From Pictodentalium vernedei (taxonomy: Eukaryota > Mollusca > Scaphopoda > Dentaliida > Dentaliidae): DNA of 64,000 bases. Below the pieces are notes generated by a model. That model was not told the DNA's origin. It saw nothing but the letters and a program-made list of their open reading frames with translations, and searched no databases. Both the position numbers and the translations under genes were made by a program. Below are positions 1 through 11,855 of this stretch, one piece after another (position 1 is the stretch's first letter; the number at the start of each line of letters is the position of its first letter). The stretch lies in the NCBI GenBank assembly GCA_031216915.1, contig CM062289.1:445370910-445434909 (forward strand), given 5' to 3'.

Positions 1-77
1 GCTCATTCAAATGAGGGTCATATGATATGGATTAGTTTTTTTTCAATGGCTGAATATGTATAATAGGTAAAGGTTAA
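1..77. mobile_element. Right half of a piggyBac-type palindromic MITE
   Basis: The sequence starts inside a palindrome arm (GCTCATTCAAATGAGGGTC, then ATGATATGG) and ends AGGTAAAGGTTAA. This is the right half of the TTAACCCTTTACC MITE family seen many times in the window. The left half lies outside the window. Confidence 0.7.
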
Positions 78-451
78 AAACATTAGCCATTTTTACTGGC
101 CTGTACTATTCACAATGAAAGTGTCAATGACACTGTAGCTTAACATGTCTGTGTGTTGTGTTTGATGAAAAGGATAATGTTCAATGTTTATGAAAGGATT
201 ATGAAATAAGACAAGAATTGCGATAATTGGGAATATGTTAATTTCTGTTCCCTGTATGCTATGTTTTCAATAACAAGAGGCCCTAGGGGGCCTGAGGGCG
301 CTCACCTGACATGGTAGTCTAAATATCAAACCAGGGACTTGACTTGAATAAGCTGCATACGCCCCTCCTAAGAAAAGCATATACCAACTAGATGAAGTGA
401 TTGTGCCCACACAATACACAGGATTTTCCTTCTATTTTCAGTTCCTGCACT

Positions 452-2785
452 TTAACGTCCCAAAATTGAGATAAACACATAAAAAACAGATTTTTTCCCA
501 AACAAAATAAACGCTACCCACCCGGACCCCAAATTTTCAGGGTAAAAAAAAATTTTTTTTTTTTGTCTTAAAATTGACAGAAATGCATAAAAAACAACAA
601 AAATTTTTTTTCGGATTTTGGTCCCAAATTTTCTAAGTCCCACCCGGACCCCAAATTTTCAGGGTAAAAAAAAATTTTTTTTTTTTTTTTTTTGTCTTAA
701 AATTGACCAAAACGCAGAAAAAACCAAAAAAAAAATTTTTTTTAGGATTTTGGTCCCAAATTTTCTAAGTCCCACCCGGACCCCAAATTTTCAGGGGAAA
801 ATTTTTTTTTTTTTTTTTTGTCTTAAAATTGACAGAAATGCATAAAAAAACAAAAAAAAAGAAATCCAGATTTTGGTCCAAAATTTTCTAAGTCCCACCC
901 GGACCCCAAATTTTCAGGGTAAAAAAAAAATTTTTTTTTGTCTTAAAATTGACAGAAATGCATAAAAAACCCAAAAAAAATTTTCTCGGATTTTGGTCCC
1001 AAATTTTCTAAGTCCCACCCGGACCCCAAATTCTCAGGGTAAAAAAAAAATTTTTTTTTTTGTCTTAAAATTGACAGAAATGCATAAAAAAACAAAAAAA
1101 AAGAAATCGGATTTTGGTCCCAAATTTTCTAAGTCCCACCCGGACCCCAAATTTTCAGGGTAAAAAAAAATTTTTTTTTTTTGTCTTAAAATTGACAGAA
1201 ATGCATAAAAAACAACAAAAAATTTTTTTCGGATTTTGGTCCCAAATTTTCTAAGTCCCACCCGGACCCCAAATTTTCAGGGTAAAAAAAAATTTTTTTT
1301 TTTTTTTTTTTGTCTTAAAATTGACCAAAACGCAGAAAAAACCAAAAAAAAAATTTTTTTTAGGATTTTGGTCCCAAATTTTCTAAGTCCCACCCGGACC
1401 CCAAATTTTCAGGGGAAAATTTTTTTTTTTTTTTTTTTGTCTTAAAATTGACAGAAATGCATAAAAAAACAAAAAAAAAGAAATCCAGATTTTGGTCCAA
1501 AATTTTCTAAGTCCCACCCGGACCCCAAATTTTCAGGGTAAAAAAAAAATTTTTTTTTGTCTTAAAATTGACAGAAATGCATAAAAAACCCAAAAAAAAT
1601 TTTCTCGGATTTTGGTCCCAAATTTTCTAAGTCCCACCCGGACCCCAAATTCTCAGGGTAAAAAAAAAATATTTTTTTTTATCTTAAAATTGACAGAAAT
1701 GCATAAAAAAACCCCAAATTTTTTTGAGCATTTTGGTCCCAAATTTTCTAAGTCCCACCCGGACCCAAAATTTTCAGGGTAAAAAAAAAAAAATTTTTTT
1801 TTGTCTTAAAATTGACCAAAATGCAGAAAAAACAAAAAAAATTTTTTTTTCGGATTTTGGTCCAAAATTTTCTAAGTCCCACCCGGACTCCAAATTTTCA
1901 GGGGGAAAAAAAGAAATAATTTTTTTTTTTTTTTGTCTTAAAATTGACAAAAATGCATAAAAAACAAAAAAAAAATTTTTTGGATTTTCGTCTAAAATTT
2001 TCTAAGTCCCACCCGGACCAAAAATTTTCAGGGTAAAAAAATTTTTTTTTTTTTTTTTTTGTCTTAAAATTGACCAAAACGCAGAAAAAACAAAAAAAAA
2101 TTTTTTTTTCGGATTTTGGTCCAAAATTTTCTAAGTCCCACCCGGACCCCAAATTTTCAGGGTAAAAAAAAAAAAAAATTTTTTTTGTCTTAAAATTGAC
2201 CAAAACGCAGAAAAAACAAAAAAAATTTTTTTTTCGGATTTTGGCCCAAAATTTTCTAAGTCCCACCCGGACTCCAAATTTTCAGGGGGAAAAAAAACAA
2301 AATTTTTTTTTTGTCTTAAAATTGACAGAAATGCATAAAAAACAAAAAAAAATTTTTTCGGATTTTGGTCCAAAATTTTTTAAGTCCCACCCAGACTCCA
2401 AATTTTCAGGGGGAAAAAAAAAAATAATTTTTTTTCTTTTTTGTCTTAAAATTGACAAAAATGCATAAAAAACAAAAAAAAAATTTTTTTGATTTTCGTC
2501 CAAAATTTTCTAAGTCCCACCCGCACCCTAAATTTTCAGGGGAAAAATTTTTTTTTTTTTTTTTTTTTTTGTCTTAAAATGGACCGAAAGGCAGAAAAAA
2601 CAAAAAAAAAAAATTTTGGATTTTGGTCCAAAATTTTCTAAGTCCGACCCGCACCCCAAATTTTCAGGGGAAAATTTTTTTTTTTTTTTTTTGTCTTAAA
2701 ATTGACCGAAAGGCAGAAAAAACAAAAAAAATTTTTTTCGGATTTTGGTCCAAAATTTCGAAGTCCGCAACGGGACCCCAAATTT
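452..2785. repeat. Tandem array of ~120-bp units with A/T homopolymer runs
   Basis: About 18-19 units each read GTCCCACCCGGACCCCAAAT, then TTTCAGGG, an A-run and T-run, GTCTTAAAATTGAC and GGATTTTGGTCC. A block of five units repeats with a 618-bp period: 618 pairs with 1236, and 643 pairs with 1261. Lysine- and phenylalanine-rich open frames here come from the homopolymer runs and are not genes. Confidence 0.9.
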
Positions 2786-3758
2786 TCAGCCTAAATATGA
2801 ACCCAGGGATTTGGCTTCAACAAACTTGAATCTCACCCCCCTAAGGATGCTGCATACCAAATATCAAAACATTCTTATTGCTAGAACTGAAGAAGATTTT
2901 TAAAAAATACTCCTCATACTGCACTAATTTAAACATTTGGGCTCCCAAAGAGAGCCCAAATATCAACCCAGGCAATTCATTTCAATAAACATGTGAAACA
3001 ATCTTCCAAAGATGTTATATGTGAAATTTTAAAGCTTTTCGAGCAGTGCTTTCGGAGAAAAGTAGTCTTATGTTTTTCCCATTACCCACAGTGTTAAAAA
3101 ATGCTGACTCAGCACTTTTTCAAAGTCCCCAAAAAGTACCCCATCATAAAACCGATGGCAATTTTTTTTTATCATTCCATTCTGTTGGTCCTAAGGAAGC
3201 TTCACAACAAATAAGAATTCTCAGTGCTGTGTAGTTTTGGAGATATGGGCGTTTTCATTTTTTTCTATTTTTAGCTTCTGTGGTTCCCACGGGGCTATGG
3301 GGAAAAAAATTTTGGCATAAATTAGGTACTTATGACCCAATAAGCACTCATGTAAAATTTGGTTCAAATCGGCCTCGCGGTTTGGAAAATAGAAATTTGG
3401 GGCGGGGCCAAAATTTTTGCCCCTCCTTTAACATCGTCAAATATAGCCCCTCCAACTTCTCTTGAACAAACTTGAGTCTACACCTCAAAAGGAAGCTGCA
3501 TACCAAATATCAAGTCTCTGCTATTGCTGGTTCTTGAAAAGAAGATTTTTTAAGAATTGGAGCATTTTTGCCCCATCCCTCTGCTCAATGTGAGCCGAAA
3601 CCTAATTTGACAAAAAATCAAAGTCCGCATACATAACCCCTTCTCACATGAAATTTCATTAATATGCAGCCAGTGGTTTGGGAGAAAAAGCCCAAACACC
3701 ACCTTCACGACGGACACCGGACGACAGACGACGGACGGCGGACGAAAAGTGATCAGAA

Positions 3759-3790
3759 TAGCTCACCCTGACTTTCAGTCAGGTGAGCTA
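3759..3790. repeat. Terminal hairpin of H-C
   Basis: TAGCTCACC and GGTGAGCTA flank CTGACT-TTC-AGTCAG, with one unpaired base, forming a near-perfect stem-loop at the right end of the element. The same structure recurs at the end of the H-C copy at 60510-60540. Confidence 0.8.
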
Positions 3791-3794
3791 AAAA

Positions 3795-5656
3795 TGAAAG
3801 TGTCAATGACACTGTAGCTCAACTTGTTTAAGACATGTACATGTATAGTATGTGACACAGCAATGACAAACATCTAGGTAATGACCTGATAACAAAGGTA
3901 CATGTAATAACAACGGTACATGTAAAGTATTGTAATGGTCTGTACATAAATGCTGACTGTAGGCTGTAACAAATATATAGGTAAAGTATTGTAAAGGTGG
4001 GGACAGTTAGATGCTAAACTAGAAAAGAAATCTTTGAGTCTCAGAGTGGGTCTGACTGAACCCCAAAATATTTGTTCTCATAGCACAGTGATAACAAAGG
4101 CACCCAAAAACACTCATTCCTGTCACAAGGTGATAACAAAGGTACCCCAAGAAGTTTCGTGAAGATCGGTTCATAAATACAGACTCTAGCCCGAGCCGTA
4201 TTAACATTTGCACTTACTGTGTATAAGTAGCACTGAACAAATCAAAGTTCATCTAATTTGCAAAATTTCTGCACGAGAAAAAAACCCGTATTATATGTGA
4301 TGTATTCCATGTTACTAAACATTCATACAAAAATTTATTCAAATCAGAACTTTCATACAGAAGTTCTGTACAAATGAAAGTGTCAATGACACTGTAGCTC
4401 AACTTTTCAAGACATGTACATGTATAGTATGTGACACAGCAATGACAAACATCTAGGTAATGACCTGATAACAAAGGTACATATAAAGTATTGTAACGGT
4501 CTGTACATAAATACTGACCGTAGCCTGTAACAAATGTATAGGTAAAGTATTGTAAAGGTGGGTGACAGTCAGATGCTAAACTAGAAAAGAAATCTTTGAG
4601 TCCCAGAGTGGGTCTGACTGAACCCCAAAATATTTGTTCTCATAGCAGAGTGATAACAAAGGCCCCCAAAACACACTCATTCCTGTCCCAAGGTGAAAAC
4701 AAAGGCACCCAAGAAGTTTTGTGAAGATCAGTTCATAAATACGAGCTATATAGAAGTTGTGACAAAAAACTGACTGGACCTAATTTCAGTACGAAATGGC
4801 CACTGGCAGCCATCTTGAATTTTGAACCGCACTCAGAAACACTCGTTCTCATCCCAAGGTGATAACAAAGGTACCCAAGAAGTTTCGTGAAGATCGGTTG
4901 ATCTAGCCCGTACATGTGCACTTACTGTGTATAAGTAGCACTGAATAAATCAATGTTCATCTAATTTGCATAATTTCTGCTCGAGAAAAAAACCTGTATT
5001 ATATGTGATGTATTCCATGTTACTAAACATACATGCAAAAATTTATTCAAATCAGAACTTTCATACATAAGTTCTGTACAAAAACCTGATTGCACTAATT
5101 TTGGTACAAAATGGCCACTGGCAGCCATCTTGAATTTTGGACCACACGCCAAAACACTCGTTCTCATCCCACGGTGATAACAAAGGTACCCAAGAAGTTT
5201 CATAAAGATCGGTTCATAAATACGGCCTCTAGCCCGAGCCGTATTGGCATTTGCACTTACAGTGCTGAAAGTAACACTAAATTAGTCAAAGTTAGTCTAA
5301 TTTGCATAATTTACGCACAAGAAAAAACCTGTATTATATGTGATGTATCCCATGGTACTAAACATTCATACAAAAAATTATTCAAATCAGAGCTTTCATA
5401 TGGAAGTTCTGCGCAAAAATCTGATTGCACCTAATTTTGTACAAAATGGCTGCCAGCGGCCGTCTTGAATTTCGGACCGGACCCCAAACCACTCATTCTC
5501 GTCCCACGGTGATAACAAAGGTACCCAACAAGTTTTGTAAAGGTCGGTTCATAAATACGGCCTCTAGCCCGAGCCGTGTTGACGGCGCAATAGACGGGCA
5601 GACGGACGACAGGCCATGGCAATACCTAAAATTTGGCTTCGCCAAAGTTGAGCTAA
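3795..5656 (-). mobile_element. H-A element (HINE-like)
   Basis: The left end is TGAAAGTGTCAATGACAC then GTAGCTCAACTTG; the right end is CTTCGCCAAAGTTGAGCTAA. Internal units of 180-500 bp repeat ACAAAATGGC, CAGCCATCTTGAATTT, GTTTCGTGAAGATCGGTT and CATAAATACGGCCTCTAG. A short CAGACGGACGACAGG tract precedes the end. It directly abuts H-C in the same A-run of the host H-B. Confidence 0.8.
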
Positions 5657-6793
5657 TAATATGAGGTGTAGACTGTAACAGAGAATGGAGGGTGGGTTAA
5701 TGTGACCCTCACAGTTAATGTATGTGGTCCTCACAGTTAATGACATTAACTTAATGTATGTCAATGGAAGTTACCAAGTTACAGTGAAATTATTCCAAAA
5801 CGAGTCATCCTATCAAGTTACAATGAAATCCCTTCATAAATACAGCCTGTTAACTGTGCTAAAGGTATTCGGGTTTCGGTCCCTTCATAAATACGACCTG
5901 TAGTCTGTGCTAAAGTTTTTCAGGTTTTGAGCTTGGGCAGCCGTCGTGGTTGAATGATCGTGACCAAAAGGGGACGTTCTCATCTAGGCATTATCTGGAG
6001 TCATCCTAACAAGTTACGATGAAATCCCTTCATAAATAAGACCTGTAGACTATGCTAAAGGTTTTCGGGTTTTGGGCTTGGGCAGCCATCATGGCTGAAT
6101 GATCGTGACCAAAAGGGGACCTTCACATCTAGACATTATCTGGAATTATCCTACCAAGTTACAATGAAATTCCTTCACAAATATGACCTGTAGACTGTGC
6201 CAAAGGTTTTTGGGTTTTGGGCTAGGGCAGTCGTTACAGTTGACAGATCACGACCAAATGGGGAAGTTCTCATCTAGACATCATACAGAGTCATCCTACC
6301 AAGTTACAATGAAATCCCCCCATATTAAATAAGATCTGTAGACTGTGCTAAAAGTTTTTGGGTTTCGGGCTTGGGCAGCCATCACAGTTGACAGATCATG
6401 ACCAAAAGGGGGTGTTCTCATCTAGATATTATACAGAGGCATCCTACCAAGTTACAATGAAATCCCTTCATAAATACGACCTGTAGACTGTACTAAAGGT
6501 TTTCTGGTTTGGGCTTGTGCAGCCATCACGGTTGACCGATCACGACCAAAAGGGGAAGTTCTCATGTAGACATGACCTCTAACCTGTATATGAAATTTCG
6601 TGACGATAGGACAAGAACTACAGGGTGTAGCCTGTGCTAAAGGAAAATGTGAACAGACTCACTTCCGCATACGTGATGGCAATAGCTTATCTTGACTTTG
6701 TCAAGTTAAGCAAAAAAAACTAAGTGATGAATTTTCTTGTAGGTATCCTACAACTTATTTTGCTTGGTACTGTACAAGTGAAGGACTGTGTTG

Positions 6794-7036
6794 TTAACCC
6801 TTTACCTAACATGAAAAGCAGTCGACACTTTAAAAAAAAAATTCTTGAATAACTATTTTTTCTTCATTTTTTGTCTCAAAAACATAGGTTATGACCCCTC
6901 ATTGGAACGAGCTGAATGAGCTCGTTCCAATGAGGGGTCATAACCTATATTTTTGAGACAAAAAATAATGAATAATTGGCAATTTTTTTAGAATAGCGCT
7001 GGCCAGTTTTGGCTGTTATGTTGGGTAAAGGGTTAA
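6794..7036. mobile_element. piggyBac-type palindromic MITE, subfamily 1
   Basis: Ends are TTAACCCTTTACCTAACAT and ATGTTGGGTAAAGGGTTAA. TTAA at both outer edges matches the piggyBac target duplication. The centre is a long palindrome around GAGCTC with arms TTATGACCCCTCATTGGAAC and complement, flanked by TTTTTGTCTCAAAAACATAGG. No ORF. Confidence 0.85.
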
Positions 7037-7194
7037 TTGGTTTTGTAAGGTGGGTCCATTTATTAACTAGAGGGGGTATCAGTACCCCGTGGCTCACCAA
7101 CAGGTGGCCAATGTAAAGGGGTGGCTGGAGTAAAAAAAAAGGTCCAAAACCTGCACATAAAAGTCCAAAATTAAAAATAAGCAGCTAAAGGGTT
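7037..7194. other. Unassigned spacer
   Basis: No recognised repeat or coding signal between a MITE and a SINE target site. Confidence 0.5.
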
Positions 7195-7207
7195 GAATAA
7201 TATAATA

Positions 7208-7572
7208 TTATTTATTTATTTATTGATGTTTAAGGTCACATATTTATGCACAATGGCTAATCATGACCGTGACAGTTTACGGGTGGAGGAAGCCGGAGTA
7301 CCCGGAGAGAACCACCGAGCAACGACGAGCAGCTGCCAGCTCCCCAACATCGTAACTCCGCACTGCAGTACAGGCAGGGTTAGATTGGTTGAAGACATGC
7401 ATACCATCGACGTGCAGTACGCCTTAGTACACGGCGTCATCGTGCCCCCACGCGGGCAATGGAGATGAAGTGTCTTGCCCAAGGACACAACGTGTTTGCC
7501 GCAGGTGGGATTCGAACCGAGGACCTCTCGGCTTGCAGCCTGCACCTCTACCAACTGAGCCACCGCGCTCCC
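7208..7572 (-). mobile_element. tRNA-headed SINE with 13-bp target duplication
   Basis: On the minus strand the head has a pol III A box (TGGCTCAGTTGG) and B box (GGTTCGAATCC). The shared body contains GTGTCCTTGGGCAAGACACT and GGTACTCCGGCTTCCTCCAC, and the tail ends in AATAAATAAATAA. GAATAATATAATA occurs at 7195-7207 and 7573-7585 as a perfect target-site duplication, so both ends are exact. Confidence 0.92.
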
Positions 7573-7603
7573 GAATAATATAATACTAGCCCCAAGAAGC
7601 ATG

Positions 7604-7706
7604 CTAACTATGGGGTGTAGCCTGTGCTAAAGGAAAATGTGAACAGACTCACAGACTTCCGCACGTGTGATGGCAATAGTTTATCTTGACTTTGTCAAGT
7701 TAAGCT
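7604..7706 (-). mobile_element. H-B terminal fragment
   Basis: It matches the last ~100 bp of H-B: GGGGTGTAGCCTGTGCTAAA, ACAGACTTCCGCACGTG, and TTGTCAAGTTAAGCTAAAA. The rest of the element is absent. Confidence 0.8.
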
Positions 7707-7726
7707 AAAACATTTAAATTTACTAT

Positions 7727-7973
7727 TTATTACTTTCCAATGCAGACGATGTCAAAATTTATTATTTTAAATATAATTTTTTAAATTTTTTCAAAAAATT
7801 TCAACAAAACCATATCATGTGATCTCTCACTGGAACGAGCTCAATGAGCTCGTTCCAATGAGGGGTCACATGATATGGATTTGTTGAAATATTTTGAAAA
7901 ATTTAATTTTTTCAACTGCTCAATTTGCATATTATGCGGGCGGATGAGGGCGATTTGTTAGGTAGAGGGTTAA
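7727..7973. mobile_element. piggyBac-type palindromic MITE, subfamily 2 (left end decayed)
   Basis: The central palindrome ATCATGTG...CACTGGAACGAGCTCAATGAGCTC... has arms CAACAAAACCATATCATGTG and complement. The right end GGTAGAGGGTTAA is kept; the left TTAACCC end is lost and begins near CCAATGCAGACGATGTC. Confidence 0.75.
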
Positions 7974-8175
7974 GGTCACATATTTTAGCACAATGGCTGT
8001 CATGACCACGACATGAGTATCAACTCAAGACCAGGGGGTGAGAGTTAATAAGCCATGTTTCCAATTTTAGAGAGGGTTTGCACCTCACAAGCATTGGTGG
8101 CTGGGCCCTATTTTATCAGCAAAACTGAGCCTGTTTTCCGTAGTGAACAGGCACTACTTTACTTCCAGTAACAAT
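7974..8175 (-). mobile_element. Second SINE-like family (shares only the 3' tail with the main SINE)
   Basis: The tail AAGGTCACATATTTTAGCAC and AATGGCTGTCATGACC resembles the main SINE 3' end. The body (CAAGCATTGGTGGCTGGG, CCCTATTTTATCAGC, AGTGAACAGGCACTACTT) matches 13388-13972 and 46690-46920, not the main SINE body. Confidence 0.6.
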
Positions 8176-8362
8176 AGTTAATTAAAACATCTAACAGTTC
8201 ACCTTAACAATATAATAGTTGATTAAAACATCTAACTCTTCAGATTATAACAATTTATTACTTTCCAAAGTGTGATTTACTGGGATTTCCAGGTTTGATT
8301 ATAAACGATAACTTCACAAGTGAATTATGCAATCAACAATTGGGTTATGTATCTGTGCACTA

Positions 8363-8727
8363 GGGGGCACGGTGGCTCAGTAGATAGAGGTGCAGGCTGC
8401 AAGCCGAGAGGTCCTCGATTTGAATCCCACCTGTAGCAACTGCGTTGTGTCCTTGGACAAGACACTTCACCCCCATTGGCCATGTAGGGGCACAGTGACA
8501 CTGTGCACTAAGGCATACTGCACGTCGATGGTGCACCTGTCTTCAACCAATGCTAACCCTGCTTGTGTGGAGTTAGTATTTTGGGGAGCTGACAGTTGCT
8601 CGCCATTGCTCGGTGATTCTCTCTGGGTACTCCGGCTTCCTCCACCCGTAAAACTGTCCTGGTCATGATTAGCCATTGTGCAGAAATATGTGACCTTAAA
8701 CACCAATAAATAAATAATAAATAATCC
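8363..8727 (+). mobile_element. tRNA-headed SINE, full length
   Basis: The head starts GGGGGCACGGTGGCTCAG with A box near 8371 and a B-like box GATTTGAATCC. The body contains TTGTGTCCTTGGACAAGAC and GGGTACTCCGGCTTCC. The tail is ACACCAATAAATAAATAATA. The target duplication is not clear. Confidence 0.88.
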
Positions 8728-8792
8728 GTGCGTGCAAACGAAGACTCTTTGCCGTGGGTGTAATGGGGACTTCATTGTATTTTTGTTTTTTT

Positions 8793-11338
8793 TTAACTCT
8801 TTACCTAACATGAAAAGCGGACGACACTTGCAAAATGAAAGTGTCAATGACACTGTAGCTCAACTTGACAAACTTGAACTTGGTAAGTTATAAATGAAAT
8901 GGCAAAATTGAAGATCATTGGTACCAATGTTATTTGATGAAATTTCAACATAACAGCATTGTGTGTGCACAACGTCAGAGTAATTCATGCATTTTTAAAT
9001 GTAAACTGTAAGACTGGCTAAAGGAAGAATGTTGATACACAAATGCAGTATGTTCAGAGGTTATTGTAAATGGCAACTTTTTTCACAGAAATGAATGCTA
9101 ATCAACAGCTCTTATCTTGAGTTCTTGACTAATGAGCACACCAAGTTCAAAAACAATCCTATGATAAATGTGGCCTGTAGGCCATGTCAAAGAATGCTGA
9201 TGCACAAATGCAATAAATTCAAAGATTGCTGCTATTAAACAGCAACAGTTTTTGATGGAAATGAAAAGAAAATCAATGGCTCCTATCTTTGTCAACCTGC
9301 ATAAGCATACAAAGTTTCAAAACAACCTGATAATGAAAGTGCCCTCTGAGGCATACCAAAGGAAGATGTTAATGCACAAATGCACTAAGTAGAAGGTCAT
9401 TGCTTGTGGCAATGTTTTTTTTTTTTTTTTTTTTTTTTTTATGGAAATTCATAAATATACGCTGCAGAGAGAGCAAAAGGGATAAGTTGATGCACAAATG
9501 CAAAGGCTGGTGAGTAATAACGACAATAACTTTTTATGGAAATGAAAAAATAGCTCACATCCAGAGGTCACCCCAAACACAGATACCATGTTTCAAAGTG
9601 ATCCGATCATAAATGTGCCCTGAAGGGTGTGTTAAAGGGAAATATTGAGGTCTGACTAAACTAAGTTCAAAGGTCAGCGGCAACATTTTTTGACAGAAAT
9701 GGAAGAAAATCGACAGCTTCCATATAGATGTCACACCACACAAGCACACCCAGTCTGCAAGCGATCCAATCATAAATGTACCCTATAGGGTGTGTCAAAG
9801 GGAAATATTGATGCTTAACTGCACTAAGTTTTTACTACATTCATCGAAGGTCATTGCCAGTGGCAACATTTTTTGACAGAAATGGAAGAAAATCGACAGC
9901 TTCCATATAGATGTCACACCACACAAGCTCACCAAGTCTGCAAGCGATCCAATCTTAAATGTGCCCTGCAGGGTGTGTCAAATGGAAATATTGATGCTTA
10001 ACTGCACTAAGTTTTTACTAAGTTCATCGAAGGTCATTGCCAGTGGCAACATTTTTTGACGGAAATCGAAGAAAATCAATAGCTCCCATCTAGAGGTAAC
10101 CTCAAACAAACATACAAAGTTTCAAGCCGATCTGATCATAAATGTGCCCTGTAGGGCATGCCAAAGGAATATATTGATGCCTGACTAAACTAAGTTCAAA
10201 GATCGTTGCCAGCGCCAACATTTTTTGACGGACGGAATTGGAAGAAAATCGATAGCTCCAATCTAGAGGTCACCCCAAACAAGCATGCCAGGTTTCAAAG
10301 CAATCTGAATTCCGAACATAAATGTGCCCTGTAGGGTGTGCCAAAGGGAAATATTGAGGTCTTCTGACTAAACTAAGTTCTAAGAACGTTGGCCGCGGCA
10401 ACATTTTTTGACAGAAATGGAAAAAAATCGACAGCTCCCATCTAGAGGTCACCCCAAACAAGCATACCAGGTTTCAAAGCAATCCAATCATAAATGTGCC
10501 CTGTAGGGTGTGCCAAAGGGAAATATTGTGGTCTGACTAAACAGTTCCCATCTAGAGGTCACCCTAAACAAGCATGCCAGGTTTCAAAGCAATCCAATCA
10601 TAAATGTGCCCTGTAGGGTGTGCCAAAGGGAAATATTGAGGTCTGACTAAACTAAGTTCTAAGAATGTTGGCCCTGGCAACATTTTCTGACGGAAATTGA
10701 AGAAAATTGATAGCTCCCATCTAGAAGTCACCCCAAACAAGCATGCCACGTTTCAAAGCAATCCGATCATAAATGTGCCCTGTAGGGTGTGTCAAAGGGA
10801 AATATTGAGGTCTTCTGACTAAACTAAGTTCTAAGAACGTTGGCCGCGGCAATATCTTTTGACGGAAATAGAGAAAAATCGATAGCTCCCATTTAGAGAT
10901 CAACCCAAACAAGCATACCAGGTTTCAAACCAATCCAATCATAAATGTGCCCTGTAGGGTGTGCCAAAGGGTAATATTGAGGTCTGACTAAACTAAGTTC
11001 TAAGAACATTGGTCGCGGAATCATTTTTTTATGGAAATTGAAGAAAATCGATAGCTCCCATCCAGAGGTCACCCCAAACAAGCATACCAAGTTTCAAAGC
11101 GATCTGTTCATAAATGCGACCTGTGAGGTGTGCCAAAGGAAATTGTGGACGTACGTATGCCGACAGATGAGAAGTGAAGGCAATAGCTCAGCTAAAAGAA
11201 TTCTTGAATAACTATTATTTTCATTTTTTGTCTCAAAAACATAGGTTATGACCCATCGTTGGAACGATCTTGATGAGCTCTTTCCAATGAGGGGTCATAA
11301 CCTATTTTTAGAGACCGTTACGTTAGGTAAAGGGTTAA
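8793..11338. mobile_element. piggyBac-type MITE split by the H-D element
   Basis: The left fragment (8793-8835) is TTAACTCTTTACCTAACATG then GACGACACTTGCAAAA. The right fragment (from ~11198) continues with ATTCTTGAATAACTA, the palindrome and GGTAAAGGGTTAA. Uninterrupted relatives (for example 35931-36181) read straight across this point. Confidence 0.85.
8836..11194 (-). mobile_element. H-D element (HINE-like)
   Basis: The left end is TGAAAGTGTCAATGACAC then GTAGCTCAACTTG; the right end is GGCAATAGCTCAGCTAAAA. The core has about 13 units of 130-185 bp with GGTTTCAAAGCAATCC, CATAAATGTGCCCTGTAGGG and TGTGCCAAAGGGAAATATTG. Small minus-strand ORFs repeat the same short peptide because of the subrepeats and are not genes. 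Host MITE sequence on both sides defines the ends. Confidence 0.82.
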
Positions 11339-11379
11339 ATAATATAATTACCGTTAATAATGAAAAGTAATAAACAGAG

Positions 11380-11527
11380 CAATCGCTTGACTGGAATGGT
11401 TATGTGAAATAATTCATTCGAGGCGAGGGACTATATTGTAAAACACTCATGCGCATTCGCGCACTTGTGTTTGTACAAAGTCCCTCACCTCTCATGAATT
11501 ATTTCACGTAACTAGTCCAGTCAAGTG
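11380..11527. repeat. Inverted-repeat element, ~50-bp arms
   Basis: The left arm CGCTTGACTGGAATGG... GTGAAATAATTCATTCGAGG pairs with the right arm CCTCTCATGAATTATTTCAC...CCAGTCAAGTGATT. This looks like a foldback MITE; the superfamily is not determined. Confidence 0.7.
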
Positions 11528-11535
11528 ATTACTCT

Positions 11536-11690
11536 CTATATATTCAATTTTTGTTTCAGAAACAAAGCTTATGTTCCCTAATTGTACCACACTCTTTCCA
11601 ATGATGGGGTAAATGCAATGTTTCTGAGGCAGAAAATGAAAATGTCTAGTTATTCAAGAAATTTTTCTTCATGTGTCGTCTGAAACTCCT
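11536..11690. mobile_element. Degraded piggyBac-type MITE
   Basis: It resembles subfamily 1 (TTTTGTTTCAGAAACAAAGC, CTCTTTCCAATGATGGGG, TTATTCAAGAAATTTTTCTT) but the TTAACCC ends are lost. Confidence 0.5.
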
Positions 11691-11855
11691 TTTACAAAGG
11701 TAAAGGTCTAACAATTTATAATCCAGCCATGTCAATTCACATAAGTTATCAAATTATTTCATAGGAAAAAGGTTTGTAAACATTTTTCAATTATCATCCA
11801 TCAGAATCGTAAAATCTTTCATGACACCTTTTTTTCGACATAATAGTCCTTCATC

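Larger units (their letters stand above)
274..3790 (-). mobile_element. H-C element (HINE-like) with AT-rich tandem core
   Basis: The left end is CAAGAGGCCCTAGGGGGCCT (hairpin), followed by GCGCTCACCTGAC. The right end is a GACGGACGGCGGACG tract followed by a hairpin ending GTCAGGTGAGCTA. CTCACCTGAC and GTCAGGTGAG are inverted partners; the left one is set in from the end. The core has an AT-rich array (452-2785) and then C-type units (GGGCTCCC, AGCCCAAATATGAACCCAGG, GAAGAAGATTTTTAAAGAA). Its insertion into H-B at CAATAA fixes both ends. Confidence 0.8.
115..6712 (-). mobile_element. H-B element (HINE-like), split by H-C and H-A insertions
   Basis: The left end is TGAAAGTGTCAATGACAC, then TGTAGCTTAACATG; the right end is TTGTCAAGTTAAGC plus an A-run. 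The left 160 bp match the left ends of the copies at 28314 and 43942. The sequence then breaks after CAATAA at 273 and resumes at about 5657 with TAATATGAGGTGTAGACTG, as in the uninterrupted copies. The right part (5657-6712) holds about six 140-bp subrepeats with the phrase CATAAATACGACCTGTAG. No protein is encoded. The HINE class is inferred from end structure; the repeat itself is certain. Confidence 0.8.

Noticed and set aside
452-2503. Lysine/phenylalanine-rich open frames on both strands
   Set aside because: They are translations of A/T runs in tandem units, recur with the repeat period, and have no start context or domain.
452-2785. CRISPR-like array of regular repeats
   Set aside because: Units are contiguous and similar throughout, with no unique spacers, in a eukaryotic transposable element.
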